A DNA stretch of 64,000 bases from Erythrobacter sp. SG61-1L (GCF_001305965.1 NZ_JXQC01000003.1:3329361-3393360), one strand, 5' to 3'; counted from the first letter of the stretch, positions 34,278 through 44,536 are shown. Program-made: numbers and translations. Notes: generated by a model not told the origin, from the letters alone.

Positions 34278-37061
34278 TCAGCCATGGGCGCCGAAATGAT
34301 TGGCGATGGCAGTGGTGATGCGCAGCGAAAGATGGTGCGCCCGCTCTATCGGATCCACGAAATCGCGGCGGATGAATTCATAGCCCGCATCCACGCCTTC
34401 CGGGTAATCCGTCGGCTCGTCCAGCGTGAAGTCGCCGATCTTGGGGAAATGCGTTGGGAAGGCCCGCCGCAATTGCGCCAAGGCTTCGTCCACGCGCAGG
34501 GTGAAGACCATTTCCAGCACGTCGTCGCGGCTGATGTCGTTCGCCCGGCTGAAGGCAGGGACGGATACGGCGCGGATGAACATGTGCTGGAACAGCGCCA
34601 GCCTGATTGCCTGCAGCACCCCGATGGCACGGCGCACCGGCTCGCGGTCTTCCATCGGGCTGTCATCCGGCACAAGTTCCAGCAGGCGGTGCAGCTTGAG
34701 CGCATCGACCCGCAGGCGCGAGGCAAGGCGGCGGAACACGCCTGCCCGGTCATCCTTGATGAGATATTCGGCTAGTGCCTCGCACGCATCGGACAGATGG
34801 GCTTCGGTCCCGCGATAGGGCCTGCTGGCCCAATAGGCCGAATTGAACAATTCGCCATAGGCGGCCACCGTCTTCACGCTGGCCAGCGCGTTGGCGGCGC
34901 GGACAAGGCGGATCAGCTGGCGGCCCCGGTCACTCTCGCGCAGCAGGGCGGCAAGGTCCTCGTAAATGCCGTCCGCCGCCGTGCCGACCCCGCAGATCAC
35001 ATTCACCGGATAGCCGAGCTGCTGCAGAATCGCGTTATGGGGGATGGCGCGGATCTGACGCAGGCTCATTTCGCGGTCGGCGGAGATGTCCGACTGGCGG
35101 CGGGACACGCGGCTGCCCGTGGGGTTCAGCATGCCCAGCCCGAAGGCCGTGATCGCGCGCGAATAGGTGCGGCTTTCCAGATGGTGCCGCTGGTGATCGC
35201 GAATGGCGCGGTAGAAATCGAGCGAAAGGTCAGTGCGGCGATAGAACAGGTCGGTCGGCGCATCCGGGTCGGTTTCCGCCGGGCGCAGTTCGGCAATCCG
35301 GGTGAGCGTGGCCAGGGCCAGTTCGGGGGTGGAGAAGAACAGATAGCCGTCGCCGCCCTGAAAGCTCACTTCCGGTTCCAGCGCGATCCCCGCCCGCACG
35401 AAACGCCGCCGCGCCCAGGTGGAAAGCGGCCAGGCAAGCCGGTCGGCAAGGCTGGACGGATGGGCGCCGCGCCCCATGCTCTCGCCATGGGTATCGAAGA
35501 TAAGCGCGGCCACATCGGTCAGCCGGTTGGCGACCATGGCCTGCGCCAGCCGCCCTTGCAGGCGTTCGATGGCAAGGCTGGCGGGCACTTGCCCCACGAA
35601 GCGGCCTGCGTCGGAGAAACCGGTCTGCACCGCCAAACGGCCGCGCTGGCGGGCGTAATCCTGATAGGCCTCTTCGGCCAGCAGCGCATCGAGGAAGCGG
35701 CCGCCATGTTCCAGCGCGCTTTCCGTCTCGAACAGGGGCGAGACGTCTACCTTATGGGCAATGCCGAACAGCTTGGCGAAATAGAGCGAGGCGAGGATCG
35801 TGGCGGGCTGTTCGCATTCCGCGATCAGCATGCGGATCGGCGCATCGGCATCGATATGATGCAGGATCTGCGCCATGGCGAGGAACTGGCGGATGGCCGT
35901 GCTGCTCTCGATGGCGAGGGCGGCGAAGTTGGAACGGTGGGGCTTTGCCGCCTTCACCAATTCGCGCAGGCGCACCATGGCGCCCCTGCTGCCCAGATCG
36001 AGCGTGCCGTCTCCGCCGATCACGCGGCGGATCGCATTGTGCAACTGGCTGGAATTGACGCGGAAGTGAATCCAGCCTGCACCCAGCCCGTCGGCCCGCA
36101 TGGCGGCTGCCAGCGTTTTCAGCGCGATGGCGCGCGGCAGGCTGGCACCGGTTGCCTCTTCCTCCAGAGCGGAGATCAGCGGGGCGAGTGTGAGGATCTT
36201 GGCCGGGTCTTCCGCCGTCAGCCGGTTCGCGGCCTGTGACAGCACTTCGGGATCGGTCAGGTCGCCTGCGAAATCCGCCGCGCGTTCACGCGTATGGCTG
36301 GCGGCATCGCGCAAGGTGCCGAGCAGGGGGTGGGCGGCGTCTATCGCTTCGAGCGCGGCGATATAGCGTTCCAGCCGCCCGGCCTTCTCGACCAGTCGGA
36401 AATGGATGGAATCATACCATTTGATGTCGGTCCGCCCGTCCATATCGTAACCGACCCAGCTGGCGAAGCGGAACGGCAGCGGCTCGAAATCGTGCCACTT
36501 GTCGGGCCAGCGGCGGGCGGCCTCTGCCAGCAGGGTCTCCACCAGCCGGTCACGCGCGGCGGCGCCATTGGCGATGGCGGCCATGGCCTGCTCATGTTCG
36601 AAAACCAGAGTGATGCGCGGCCGTTCGCCGGGGGCCACGCAAACTTCGGAATCGATCGGTTCGTCATGCGATGCGGCGCGGGCAACGGCATCGGTCTGGG
36701 CGGAGGAAAGCAGGAATGTGGGGTGTGCGGTGAACACGCAATGGAGCTGGGGATGTTCCCACCTCTTGCGGAATTCCCAGTAATCGCCGGGTTCTTCGTC
36801 CAGCCTGCCGGAAAAGCTCGCCAGATTGGCCTCTGGCGCGACCGGGGCGACCAGCCGTTGCAGCCTGCGGGCGCGGCTTTGCAGCGCATCGCATTCAAGC
36901 TCGGCAATCATGGCTTCCATGTCGCCAAGGCCCAGTTCCCCACCCTCCAGCGCACGGGAGAGTTCCAGGCTGAGCTGAAACGCGGGGTTGAAGAGCGGGG
37001 TCTCGCTTGTCCTGTCGCGTAGCTGTTCGAGCCGGGCGAGGAGGTCGGAGACTGTCTTCAT
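34278..37061 (-). CDS. Divergent phosphoenolpyruvate-carboxylase-like protein, last gene of the Entner-Doudoroff operon
   Basis: A 927-residue protein of PEP carboxylase length and order. TAHPTF lies at 111-116 (usual TAHPTE; His113 kept), SPLFET precedes a GFSDAGRF segment at about 480, GSRVSRRQ replaces GSRPAKRR, and IRAIPHN occurs near 669. Several catalytic motifs differ: GGDRDGNP is GYDMDGRT, STRH is SSQL, the Lys of GYSDSxKD is Arg, and FHGRGGxxGRG is FDTHGESMGRG. The C-terminus is not the usual RNTG. It is related to PEP carboxylase, but carboxylation of PEP should not be assumed. AAGGAGA precedes the ATG at 37061. It starts 13 bases after eda, so it belongs to the operon and probably acts at the PEP/pyruvate node. 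Confidence 0.78.
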   Translation of the reverse strand: MKTVSDLLARLEQLRDRTSETPLFNPAFQLSLELSRALEGGELGLGDMEAMIAELECDALQSRARRLQRLVAPVAPEANLASFSGRLDEEPGDYWEFRKRWEHPQLHCVFTAHPTFLLSSAQTDAVARAASHDEPIDSEVCVAPGERPRITLVFEHEQAMAAIANGAAARDRLVETLLAEAARRWPDKWHDFEPLPFRFASWVGYDMDGRTDIKWYDSIHFRLVEKAGRLERYIAALEAIDAAHPLLGTLRDAASHTRERAADFAGDLTDPEVLSQAANRLTAEDPAKILTLAPLISALEEEATGASLPRAIALKTLAAAMRADGLGAGWIHFRVNSSQLHNAIRRVIGGDGTLDLGSRGAMVRLRELVKAAKPHRSNFAALAIESSTAIRQFLAMAQILHHIDADAPIRMLIAECEQPATILASLYFAKLFGIAHKVDVSPLFETESALEHGGRFLDALLAEEAYQDYARQRGRLAVQTGFSDAGRFVGQVPASLAIERLQGRLAQAMVANRLTDVAALIFDTHGESMGRGAHPSSLADRLAWPLSTWARRRFVRAGIALEPEVSFQGGDGYLFFSTPELALATLTRIAELRPAETDPDAPTDLFYRRTDLSLDFYRAIRDHQRHHLESRTYSRAITAFGLGMLNPTGSRVSRRQSDISADREMSLRQIRAIPHNAILQQLGYPVNVICGVGTAADGIYEDLAALLRESDRGRQLIRLVRAANALASVKTVAAYGELFNSAYWASRPYRGTEAHLSDACEALAEYLIKDDRAGVFRRLASRLRVDALKLHRLLELVPDDSPMEDREPVRRAIGVLQAIRLALFQHMFIRAVSVPAFSRANDISRDDVLEMVFTLRVDEALAQLRRAFPTHFPKIGDFTLDEPTDYPEGVDAGYEFIRRDFVDPIERAHHLSLRITTAIANHFGAHG

Positions 37062-37074
37062 ACCGCGTTTCTCC

Positions 37075-37689
37075 TTATGCGAGTTGAGCTGCCTTTCGGG
37101 CTGCTTCGGTGATCGCCGCGTAATCGGGCGCACCCTTGGGCACGAGCCAGCTTCCCCCGACGCAGAGGACGGGATCGAGCGCCAGCCAGTCCGGCGCGCT
37201 ATCCTGCGTGATGCCGCCGGTGGGGCAGAAACGGATCTGGCCGAAGGGGCCGGCCAGCGCCTTCAGCGCAGGAATGCCGCCGGAGGTGGCCGCCGGGAAG
37301 AATTTGAAATGCGACAGGCCAAGGTCCAGCCCGCGCATGATGTCCCCCGCCGTGGCGATGCCGGGCAGGAAGGGAATGCCGCTGGCAATGGCTGCCTTGC
37401 CCAGAGTTTCGGTAAGGCCGGGCGAGACGATGAATTCGCTGCCCGCTTCCAGTGCGGCGTCCAGTTCGGCCGGATTGGTGACAGTGCCAGCACCCACGAT
37501 GGCGCCGGGCACCTGCTTCATCTCGCGGATCACGTCGAGCGCGGCGGCAGTGCGCAGGGTGACCTCCAGCACTTTCAGTCCGCCGGCAACCAGCGCCTCT
37601 GCCAGTGGACGGGCAATGGCGGCATCTTCCACAACCAGCACCGGGATCACCGGCGCGGTCAGCATGATCTGTTCGATGGCGCGGCTCAT
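37075..37689 (-). CDS. eda: KDPG/KHG aldolase
   Basis: A 204-residue class I aldolase that splits 2-keto-3-deoxy-6-phosphogluconate into pyruvate and glyceraldehyde-3-phosphate. The Schiff-base Lys is in HFKFFPA, the catalytic Glu in VLEVTLRT, the phosphate loop in CPTGGI, and GAGTV and SPGLT are also present. It overlaps the end of glk by four bases (ATGA) and is followed after 13 bases by the PEPC-like gene. It is the final canonical step of the Entner-Doudoroff route here. Confidence 0.96.
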   Translation of the reverse strand: MSRAIEQIMLTAPVIPVLVVEDAAIARPLAEALVAGGLKVLEVTLRTAAALDVIREMKQVPGAIVGAGTVTNPAELDAALEAGSEFIVSPGLTETLGKAAIASGIPFLPGIATAGDIMRGLDLGLSHFKFFPAATSGGIPALKALAGPFGQIRFCPTGGITQDSAPDWLALDPVLCVGGSWLVPKGAPDYAAITEAARKAAQLA

Positions 37690-38693
37690 GCCGGTATTCC
37701 TTCCTTCTGGCCCTGCGTCAGGCCCTTCATCTGGCTCTGGAATGCGGCCACGGCCCCGAACAGGCCCGGCTGCGGATGGGTGATGAGCTTCACCGGAATT
37801 CCGGCCATCATCTGTTCGTAGCGCCCCTTGAAGCGGAAGCGTTCGGCAAAGCCGGATGCGGCGAGCGTATCGCGGATGCGCAGGCCCAGCCCGCCCGCGA
37901 TCACCACTGCGCCCGAACCATGAGCCAGCGCATAATCCCCTGCCGCGCTGCCGAGCGAGAGGCAGAACCTCTCTACGGCGGCGGCGGCCAGGCTATCCTT
38001 GCCGGAAAGGCCCAGTTCCCAGATCGTCTTGTCGTCACTTTCGGGAATCTTGCGGCCTTCGATGGCGGCCAGCGCCTGATGGATGTCCACGATGCCGGGG
38101 CCGGAAACCACCCGCTCGATCGAAACGCGGCGATGGCGCTTGCGCAGCCGCAGCAGGATCGCATCGTCGATCGGGTCGATCGGCGCGAAGTCGATATGGC
38201 TGCCTTCGGTGGCCTGCACGTGATAGCGGTGCGGCCCTTCGCGCCGCAGATAGGCCACGCCAAGGCCGGTGCCGGGGCCGAGCACGCTGATCGTGCCGGT
38301 GCAGGGCAGGGGCACGTTCGGGCCGCTCAGATGCAGGAACTCGTCCTCATGCGCGCGGGCCACGGCATGGGCGACGGCAGCGAAATCGTTCAGCACGATG
38401 GCCTCGTCCAGCCCCAGCTGCTCGTCGATGGCGCCGGTGTGGATGACCCAGCTATTGTTGGTCATCTGCACCTTTTCGCCCGTTACCGGACCGGCAATGG
38501 CGATGGAGGCGGCACGGGGCAGGGTGCAGCCGCAGCGGCGCTCAAACTCTTCCCATGCGGTTTGCAGGCTGGCGAAGTCGCTCGTCTTCAGGGTTTCCGG
38601 CTCGCCCAGCGTGATTGCACCATCCGCGCCGATGGAGGCGAGGGCGAAGCGGGCATGGGTGCCCCCAATGTCAAGCGCGACGAGGTCCGTCAT
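37686..38693 (-). CDS. glk: Glucokinase
   Basis: A 335-residue bacterial glucokinase (Glk type). The phosphate loop is [13 protein letters not shown], with IAGPV, the catalytic Asp in [10 protein letters not shown], the ATP-site GPGTGLGVA, and [11 protein letters not shown]. The edd stop overlaps its ATG (TGATG), and eda starts within its last codon, so the three are translationally coupled. GTG 38696 is an alternative start. It feeds glucose-6-phosphate to zwf in the same operon. Confidence 0.95.
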   Translation of the reverse strand: MTDLVALDIGGTHARFALASIGADGAITLGEPETLKTSDFASLQTAWEEFERRCGCTLPRAASIAIAGPVTGEKVQMTNNSWVIHTGAIDEQLGLDEAIVLNDFAAVAHAVARAHEDEFLHLSGPNVPLPCTGTISVLGPGTGLGVAYLRREGPHRYHVQATEGSHIDFAPIDPIDDAILLRLRKRHRRVSIERVVSGPGIVDIHQALAAIEGRKIPESDDKTIWELGLSGKDSLAAAAVERFCLSLGSAAGDYALAHGSGAVVIAGGLGLRIRDTLAASGFAERFRFKGRYEQMMAGIPVKLITHPQPGLFGAVAAFQSQMKGLTQGQKEGIPA

Positions 38694-40528
38694 CACAGGC
38701 CCGCCATGGCCAGCATGGACGAGCCGCCCTGTTCCGCGCCATCGGCATTGAGGCGGAACATGGCGAACAATTCGCGCCCCACGCCCATTTGCGCGGCGGG
38801 CGCCGGGGCGGGGGTGCGGCTAGCAAGGTCGGCGCTGGTGGAAAGCGTGCCGGTGGTGGCGCACAATTTCACCACGTCGCCATCGCGCAGCAGGGCCAGC
38901 GGGCCGGGGGTTCCGTTGCGGTCTGCCAGTGCCTCGGGCGTGACATGGATCGCGGCGGGAACCTTGCCCGATGCGCCGGACATGCGCCCATCGGTGACGA
39001 GCGCCACGCGGTATCCGCGATCCTGCAGCACACCCAGCGGCGGGGTCAGCTTGTGCAGTTCAGGCATGCCGTTGGCGCGCGGGCCCTGGAAGCGCATCAC
39101 GACCACCACGTCGCGGTCAAGCTCGCCGGCCTTGAAGGCGGCGATCACGTCTTCCTGCCGTTCGAACACCCGGCAGGGTGCCTCGATGGTCCAGCGTTCG
39201 GCTTCCACCGCGCTGGTCTTGAAGCAGGCGCGGCCCAGATTGCCTTCGACCAGACGCATGCCGCCATCGGCCTGAAACGGCGTGGCGGCGGGGCGCAGCA
39301 TGGCATCGTCGCCCGAAGGGCCGGTGTCGCGCCATGCAAGTGTGCCGTCACTCAGGAAAGGCTCGTCGGCATAGGCGGCAAGGCCTTCCGGGCCTTCGCT
39401 TCTCGCCACGGTCAGGATGTCGCCATGGGCAAGCCCGGAAGAGAGCAGCTCGCCGATCACATAGCCCATGCCGCCTGCCGCATGAAACTGGTTCACGTCG
39501 CCCGATCCGTTGGGATAGACGCGCGCCACCAGCGGCACGACGGAGGACAGGTCCGAAAGGTCTTCCCAGTCGAACTGCACCCCTGCCGCCCGCGCGATGG
39601 CGGGCAGGTGGATGGCATGATTGGTCGATCCGCCCGTGGCCAGCAGGCCGATGGCGGCATTGACGATGGCCTTCTCGTCCACACAGCGGGACAGGGGGCG
39701 ATAATCGCCGCCATCCTGCGCCATGCCCGCCAGCCGCTGGGTCGCGGCGCGGGTCAGCGCCTGGCGCAGCGGCGTGTTCGGCGGCACGAAGGCAGCGCCG
39801 GGCATGTGCAGGCCCATCATCTCCATCATCATCTGATTGGAGTTGGCTGTGCCATAGAAAGTGCAGGTGCCGGGCGAGTGATAGCTCTTGCTTTCGCTCT
39901 CCAGCAGTTCCGCGCGGCTCGCCTTGCCCTCGGCGTAAAGCTGGCGGACCTTCTGCTTTTCCTTGTTGGCGATGCCGCTGGGCATGGGGCCGGAAGGTAT
40001 GAACACCGCCGGAAGATGGCCGAAACGCAGCGCGCCGATCAGCAGGCCGGGCACGATCTTGTCGCAAATGCCCAGCAGCGCCACGCCGTCATACATTTCG
40101 TGGCTGAGCGCGACGGCGGTGGAAAGAGCGATCACATCGCGGGAAAAGAGCGACAGCTCCATCCCGTCCTGCCCCTGAGTGACCCCGTCGCACATGGCAG
40201 GCGTGCCGCCAGCCACCTGTGCGGTGGCGCCCACTTCGCGGGCAAACAGCTTCATCTGCGCGGGATAGGAGCCATAGGGCTGATGGGCGGACAGCATGTC
40301 ATTATAGGCCGTGACGATGGCCAGGTTCGGCCCGCGATGCGCCTTCAGCGCCTGCTGGTCTTCCAGCGCCCCGGCATAGGCATGGGCGAGGTTGGAACAG
40401 GCCATCTGATTGCGATCCGGTCGCCGTCCGGCCTCACGCTCCATCAGTTCCAGATAGGCGGCGCGGCTGGCCTTCGACTTGGCGACGACACGTTCGGTCA
40501 CGCGGGCGATGGTGGGGTGGAGCACCAT
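38693..40528 (-). CDS. edd: Phosphogluconate dehydratase
   Basis: A 611-residue IlvD/Edd dehydratase that converts 6-phosphogluconate to KDPG using a [4Fe-4S] cluster. Cluster cysteines appear in the expected contexts ([12 protein letters not shown] and [10 protein letters not shown]), and the N-terminal [19 protein letters not shown] is characteristic of Edd rather than IlvD. The C-terminal half contains [27 protein letters not shown]. It starts directly beside a repeat element that separates it from zwf (161-base gap) and is coupled to glk at its end. Confidence 0.96.
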   Translation of the reverse strand: MVLHPTIARVTERVVAKSKASRAAYLELMEREAGRRPDRNQMACSNLAHAYAGALEDQQALKAHRGPNLAIVTAYNDMLSAHQPYGSYPAQMKLFAREVGATAQVAGGTPAMCDGVTQGQDGMELSLFSRDVIALSTAVALSHEMYDGVALLGICDKIVPGLLIGALRFGHLPAVFIPSGPMPSGIANKEKQKVRQLYAEGKASRAELLESESKSYHSPGTCTFYGTANSNQMMMEMMGLHMPGAAFVPPNTPLRQALTRAATQRLAGMAQDGGDYRPLSRCVDEKAIVNAAIGLLATGGSTNHAIHLPAIARAAGVQFDWEDLSDLSSVVPLVARVYPNGSGDVNQFHAAGGMGYVIGELLSSGLAHGDILTVARSEGPEGLAAYADEPFLSDGTLAWRDTGPSGDDAMLRPAATPFQADGGMRLVEGNLGRACFKTSAVEAERWTIEAPCRVFERQEDVIAAFKAGELDRDVVVVMRFQGPRANGMPELHKLTPPLGVLQDRGYRVALVTDGRMSGASGKVPAAIHVTPEALADRNGTPGPLALLRDGDVVKLCATTGTLSTSADLASRTPAPAPAAQMGVGRELFAMFRLNADGAEQGGSSMLAMAGL

Positions 40529-40530
40529 CA

Positions 40531-40663
40531 GATCCTCCCCCCACGGGGGAGGGTGACCGGCCGCAGGCTGGTGGTGGGGGCTTGCCTCAGGCGCTGTGCG
40601 GCCCGTGAGCCCCCTCCGTCAGCCGCCTTGGGCGTCTGCCACCTCCCCCGGTGGGGGAGGATC
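40531..40663. repeat. Inverted-repeat element between zwf and edd
   Basis: Outer arms GATCCTCCCCCCACGGGGGA (from 40531) and CCGGTGGGGGAGGATC (to 40663) are nearly perfect reverse complements over about 22 bases, with further pairing inside (GGGGGCTTGCCTCAGGCGC and GAGCCCCCTCCGTCAGCC). This 133-base composite resembles a common sphingomonad intergenic element with CCTCCCCC/GGGGGAGG ends. It begins two bases before the edd ATG on the minus strand and must be transcribed if zwf and edd share an mRNA. Confidence 0.8.
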
Positions 40664-40689
40664 TTACGGTTCACCCTATTCATGCCCAG

Positions 40690-42126
40690 TCACTCATGCC
40701 ACGTCACCCCGTCGCGTTCCGCCAGTGCGATGGCAGCGCTCGGCCCCCAGCTGCCGGCGGTATAGGGCTTGGGCGTCAGAGTGTCTTCGTGCCAATTGGC
40801 GCGGATCTGGTCGATCCACTGCCACTGTGCCTCCACTTCGTCACGGCGGACGAACAGGGTCTGGTCGCCCTCGATCAGGTCCAGCAGCAGGCGTTCATAG
40901 GCAATGCGCCGCTGTGTGCCGCTGAAGGCATCGGGCATGGCGATGTTGAGCGGCACCTGCCGCAGGCGGATACCGTCACGGTCCAGCCCGGGCACCTTGG
41001 CCATCAGGCTCAGCGTCACGTTTTCTTCCGGCTGGATGCCGATAAGCAGGCTGTTGGGCACGCTGCGAGTGCTCTTGCCGAAGATCGAATGGGGCACCGG
41101 GCGGAACTGGATGAGGATTTCGGTCGTGCGCTTGAACATGCGCTTGCCGGTGCGCAGGTAGAAGGGCACGCCCTTCCAGCGCCAATTGTCGACATGAGCC
41201 TTGATGGCGACGAAGGTTTCCGTGTCGCTGTCGCGGCCCAGTTCCTCGTCATAGCCGGGCACGGCCTTGCCGGTTATCGCGCCTGCCCGATACTGGCCGG
41301 TCACCGTCTCGCCTGAGGATACCGGCCGCAGCGAGCGCAGCACCTTCACCTTCTCGTCACGCACGGCCGTGGCATCGAAGCTCACCGGCGGCTCCATCGC
41401 CACCAGTGCCAGCAGTTGCAGCATGTGGTTCTGCACCATGTCGCGCAGTGCACCGGCCTCGTCATAGAAATCGACCCGGCTTTCCAGCCCGACCGTTTCG
41501 GCCACGGTGATCTGCACATGGTCGATATGGGCCGCGTTCCACAAGGGCTCGAACAGGATATTGCCGAAGCGCATGGCCAGCAGGTTCTGGACGGTTTCCT
41601 TGCCCAGATAATGGTCGATGCGGAAAATCCGGTCCTCGGGGAAGGCAGCGGCCACGGCATCGTTGATCTCGCGGCTGCTGCCAAGGTCGATCCCCAGCGG
41701 CTTTTCCAGCCCGATGCGGACATTGCCCTGCGTCAGGCCCGCACCCTGCAGCCCGGCAATGGTCGGCTCGAACAGGCTAGGCGCGGTGGACAGGAAAATA
41801 GCCAGCCCGCTTTCCGGCGTGCCGACCATCTGGGCCAGCTTTTCGTAGCCAGCCTGATCGGTGGCATCCAGCGTCTGGTAATGCAGCCGGTTGAGGAAGG
41901 TCGCCACCCCGCCGCGCCGTTCGGCAGGCAGGAATTTCTCCAGCGCCGCGCGCGCGAAATTGCGGAATTCCGGCGTGTCATGGTCCGAACGGGCAGTGCA
42001 CACGATCCGCAGATCGGGATCGACCAGCCCATCGGCATCGAGCGCACAGAGCGAAGGGAGAAGCATGCGCTGGGCAAGGTCGCCCGTGGCGCCGAACAGA
42101 AGCAACCGGTCTGCGGTGAAGCTCAT
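40690..42126 (-). CDS. zwf: Glucose-6-phosphate 1-dehydrogenase
   Basis: A 478-residue dehydrogenase oxidising glucose-6-phosphate to 6-phosphogluconolactone. It has the coenzyme loop LLLFGATGDLAQRML, EKPLG, and the active-site RIDHYLGKETVQN, with C-terminal VPFYLRTGKRM. AAGGGGGG lies upstream of the ATG at 42126. It is the first gene of the Entner-Doudoroff operon. 6-Phosphogluconolactonase (pgl) is missing from the cluster and must be elsewhere or spontaneous. A 15-base palindrome lies 43 bases upstream of the start. Confidence 0.96.
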   Translation of the reverse strand: MSFTADRLLLFGATGDLAQRMLLPSLCALDADGLVDPDLRIVCTARSDHDTPEFRNFARAALEKFLPAERRGGVATFLNRLHYQTLDATDQAGYEKLAQMVGTPESGLAIFLSTAPSLFEPTIAGLQGAGLTQGNVRIGLEKPLGIDLGSSREINDAVAAAFPEDRIFRIDHYLGKETVQNLLAMRFGNILFEPLWNAAHIDHVQITVAETVGLESRVDFYDEAGALRDMVQNHMLQLLALVAMEPPVSFDATAVRDEKVKVLRSLRPVSSGETVTGQYRAGAITGKAVPGYDEELGRDSDTETFVAIKAHVDNWRWKGVPFYLRTGKRMFKRTTEILIQFRPVPHSIFGKSTRSVPNSLLIGIQPEENVTLSLMAKVPGLDRDGIRLRQVPLNIAMPDAFSGTQRRIAYERLLLDLIEGDQTLFVRRDEVEAQWQWIDQIRANWHEDTLTPKPYTAGSWGPSAAIALAERDGVTWHE

Positions 42127-42168
42127 CGTGGGGCGCCCCCCTTTCCGTCCGACCGAAGCGATGACTCT

Positions 42169-42183
42169 TGTTGCATTGCAACA
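42169..42183. promoter_or_regulatory. Candidate operator upstream of zwf
   Basis: TGTTGCA-T-TGCAACA is a perfect 7-base inverted repeat with a single central base, 43-57 bases upstream of the zwf ATG in the 137-base gap to yjbQ. Position and symmetry fit a repressor or activator site for the sugar operon (HexR, GntR or LacI types are the usual controllers of zwf-edd-eda). It does not match HexR's TTGT-N7/8-ACAA exactly, so no regulator is named. Confidence 0.5.
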
Positions 42184-42263
42184 TGGCTAACAGGTTTGGC
42201 GGGGCTTGGCCAGCGCCCGGACCGCGCAAAAAATTGCCTCCGGGCGACCCGTCGGACCGGGTT

Positions 42264-42683
42264 TTATTCCCCGAGCAAATGCACCGCCACTTTACGCCGA
42301 TGGGGCGAGCGGCGATGCTCGGCCAGGAAGATGCCCTGCCAAGTGCCCAGCGCCATACGGCCACCGATCACCGGGATGGACATATTCACGCCCGTCAGCA
42401 CCGCCTTGAGATGGGCAGGCATATCGTCCGGCCCCTCATCGTCATGCTCATAATACCCACCCTCCGGCGCCACCCGGTCCAGCCACGCCACCATATCTCG
42501 CCACACCGCGCTCGATGCGTTCTCAGTGATGAGCAGCGATGCGGAGGTGTGCAGGCAATGCAGTGTGACAAGGCCGGTCTCGATGCCGGTCTCTTCAATC
42601 CAGGAGGAGATTTCTTGGGTAATCTCGGTCAGTCCGCGCCCGCGGGTCTGGAATTCCAGGCGAGCGACAGACTGCCTGATCAC
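42264..42683 (-). CDS. YjbQ family protein (UPF0047)
   Basis: A 139-residue UPF0047/YjbQ protein with the family's metal-site histidines in [15 protein letters not shown] and the C-terminal [14 protein letters not shown]. coli YjbQ has weak thiamine-phosphate synthase activity; the main role is unclear. Its start overlaps the rimO stop by four bases (ATGA). A T-run (42228-42233 in minus-strand sense) after the gene may mark the transcript end, but the hairpin there is weak. Confidence 0.9.
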   Translation of the reverse strand: MIRQSVARLEFQTRGRGLTEITQEISSWIEETGIETGLVTLHCLHTSASLLITENASSAVWRDMVAWLDRVAPEGGYYEHDDEGPDDMPAHLKAVLTGVNMSIPVIGGRMALGTWQGIFLAEHRRSPHRRKVAVHLLGE

Positions 42684-44059
42684 TCTGTAATCGCGCCGAA
42701 CAAATCGTGTGCGTCGGCGTCTTCAATTTCCACCTGCACGAAATCGCCCGGTTTCAGGCTCTCCGGGACATTGCGCAGATAGACCGCACCGTCGATTTCC
42801 GGGGCGTCGGCCTGGCTGCGGCCGGTGGCGCCGATGTCGCCATCCTCGTCGGGCTCGCCCACTTCGTCGATGATGACGGACAGGGTGCGGCCGATCTTGG
42901 CCTGTAGCTTGGCCGCACTGATCGCCTCAGTCTTTTCCATGATCCGGGCGTAGCGTTCTTCCTTGACCTCTTCCGGCACGGCGCCGGGCAGGTCATTGGC
43001 GGCCGCACCTTCGACCGGTTCGAACCGGAAGGCGCCCACGCGATCGAGCTGGGCTTCGTCCAGCCAGTCCAGCAGATATTGGAAGTCCGCTTCCGTCTCG
43101 CCGGGGAAGCCGACCACGAAGCTGGAACGGATCGCGATGTCCGGGCAGATATCGCGCCATGCCTTCAGCCGCTCCAGCACCTTCGCCTCGTTGGCCGGAC
43201 GCTTCATGGCCTTCAGCACATTGGGGCTGGCGTGCTGGAAGGGAATGTCGAGATAGGGCGTCAGCAGCCCTTCCGCCATCAGCGGGATCACCGCGTCGAC
43301 ATGGGGGTAGGGATAGACGTAGTGCAGCCGCACCCAGGGCGTATCGCCTTCCGGCGTGCGCAACTGGCCCAGTTCGCGCGCAAGGTCCGTCATATGGGTG
43401 CGGACGGGATGGCCCTTCCACTCGCGTTCCTCGTGCCGCACGTCCACGCCATAGGCAGAAGTGTCCTGGCTGATGACCAGCAGTTCCTTCGTGCCGGCGG
43501 CCACCAGCTTTTCCGCCTCGCGCAGCACCGCGTCCACGCGGCGGCTGACGAGCTTGCCGCGCAATTGCGGGATGATGCAGAAGGCGCAGGAGTGATTGCA
43601 GCCCTCGGAAATCTTGAGGTAGCTGTAATGGCGCGGGGTCAGCTTCACATCGGCCAGATCGGCGCGCGCAGGGATCAGGTCCACGAAGGGCCCTTGTCCC
43701 GGAGGGGCTGCGTCGTGGACGGCTTCCACCACCTGCTCGTATTGATGGGCGCCGGTCACGGCCAGCACATCGGGGAACTTGGCGCGGATCAGTTCCGCCT
43801 CATTGCCCATGCAGCCGGTCACGATCACGCGGCCATTCTCGGCAATCGCCTCGCCAATGGCGGCAAGGCTTTCTTCCTTCGCGGAATCGAGGAAGCCGCA
43901 GGTGTTGACCAGCACCACGTCCGCGCCGGAATAATCCGGGCTCATCGTGTAGCCGTCTGCCCGCAGGCGAGTGAGGATGCGTTCGGAATCAACCAGTGCC
44001 TTGGGGCAGCCGAGGCTGACCATCCCGACCTTGGGGGCTTCCTTGATAGTTGTGGCCAT
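42680..44059 (-). CDS. rimO: Ribosomal protein S12 methylthiotransferase RimO
   Basis: A 459-residue radical-SAM methylthiotransferase that modifies an Asp of ribosomal protein S12. The N-terminal UPF0004 domain supplies cluster cysteines Cys18 ([12 protein letters not shown]), Cys54 ([13 protein letters not shown]) and Cys83 (GCMGNE). The radical-SAM motif is CNHSCAFC, followed by [11 protein letters not shown]-terminal TRAM domain ends the protein. The [12 protein letters not shown] and NTCGFL forms distinguish RimO from MiaB. It is coupled to yjbQ. Confidence 0.96.
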   Translation of the reverse strand: MATTIKEAPKVGMVSLGCPKALVDSERILTRLRADGYTMSPDYSGADVVLVNTCGFLDSAKEESLAAIGEAIAENGRVIVTGCMGNEAELIRAKFPDVLAVTGAHQYEQVVEAVHDAAPPGQGPFVDLIPARADLADVKLTPRHYSYLKISEGCNHSCAFCIIPQLRGKLVSRRVDAVLREAEKLVAAGTKELLVISQDTSAYGVDVRHEEREWKGHPVRTHMTDLARELGQLRTPEGDTPWVRLHYVYPYPHVDAVIPLMAEGLLTPYLDIPFQHASPNVLKAMKRPANEAKVLERLKAWRDICPDIAIRSSFVVGFPGETEADFQYLLDWLDEAQLDRVGAFRFEPVEGAAANDLPGAVPEEVKEERYARIMEKTEAISAAKLQAKIGRTLSVIIDEVGEPDEDGDIGATGRSQADAPEIDGAVYLRNVPESLKPGDFVQVEIEDADAHDLFGAITE

Positions 44060-44130
44060 GGCGCGCGCCCCTATCTATCCTGACCGGCGGAGTCACGCGC
44101 AATCATGCGCGCGCGACGGGAGGTTATAGC

Positions 44131-44529
44131 ATGGGTCCGATCAACTATCCGGCGGTTTTTCTGGGCGCGCTCGCCTTCTTCGCGGTTGGCGCGGTGTGGT
44201 ACAGCCTGCTGTTCGGCAAGGCATGGCAGAAGCTGGCGGGGCTGAGCGAGGACCAGATCAGGGGCGCGAACATGCCGATGATCTTCGGCCTGTGCTTCGT
44301 GGCGGAACTGGTGATTTCGTGGATGCTGGGCCACCAGATTGCCCGTACCAGCCCGCCGGCCCATGTGATCATGATGTTCGCGCTGGGCTTCGCCGGGGCG
44401 CTGATGATCCCGGCGATTGCGATCAATTACCTGTTCCAGCGCAAGCCGCTGAAGCTGTTCCTGATCGATTCCGGGCACTTTCTGGTGGGCATGGCGGCCA
44501 TGGGTGCCGTGCATCTGGCGTTCTACTGA
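44131..44529 (+). CDS. DUF1761 membrane protein
   Basis: A 132-residue protein with about four membrane segments (residues 6-26, 50-68, 76-98, 110-131). The PAVFLGALAFFAVGAVWYSLLFGKAW start is typical of the DUF1761 family. GGGAGG at 44118-44123 supports the ATG at 44131. It is divergent from rimO. Function unknown. Confidence 0.83.
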   Translation: MGPINYPAVFLGALAFFAVGAVWYSLLFGKAWQKLAGLSEDQIRGANMPMIFGLCFVAELVISWMLGHQIARTSPPAHVIMMFALGFAGALMIPAIAINYLFQRKPLKLFLIDSGHFLVGMAAMGAVHLAFY

Positions 44530-44536
44530 TCGGCCG

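Noticed and set aside
34797-36239. Plus-strand frame opposite the PEPC-like gene
   Set aside because: It is a shadow of the 927-residue minus-strand gene and shows no recognisable domain.
34278-37061. Frameshift or pseudogene explanation for the PEPC motif changes
   Set aside because: The frame is continuous for 927 codons with normal codon use, and the changed motifs lie inside well-ordered sequence, so divergence rather than decay is indicated.
42228-42260. Terminator after yjbQ
   Set aside because: A T6 run exists on the minus strand, but the preceding hairpin can only form 3-4 weak pairs, so it was not listed as a feature.
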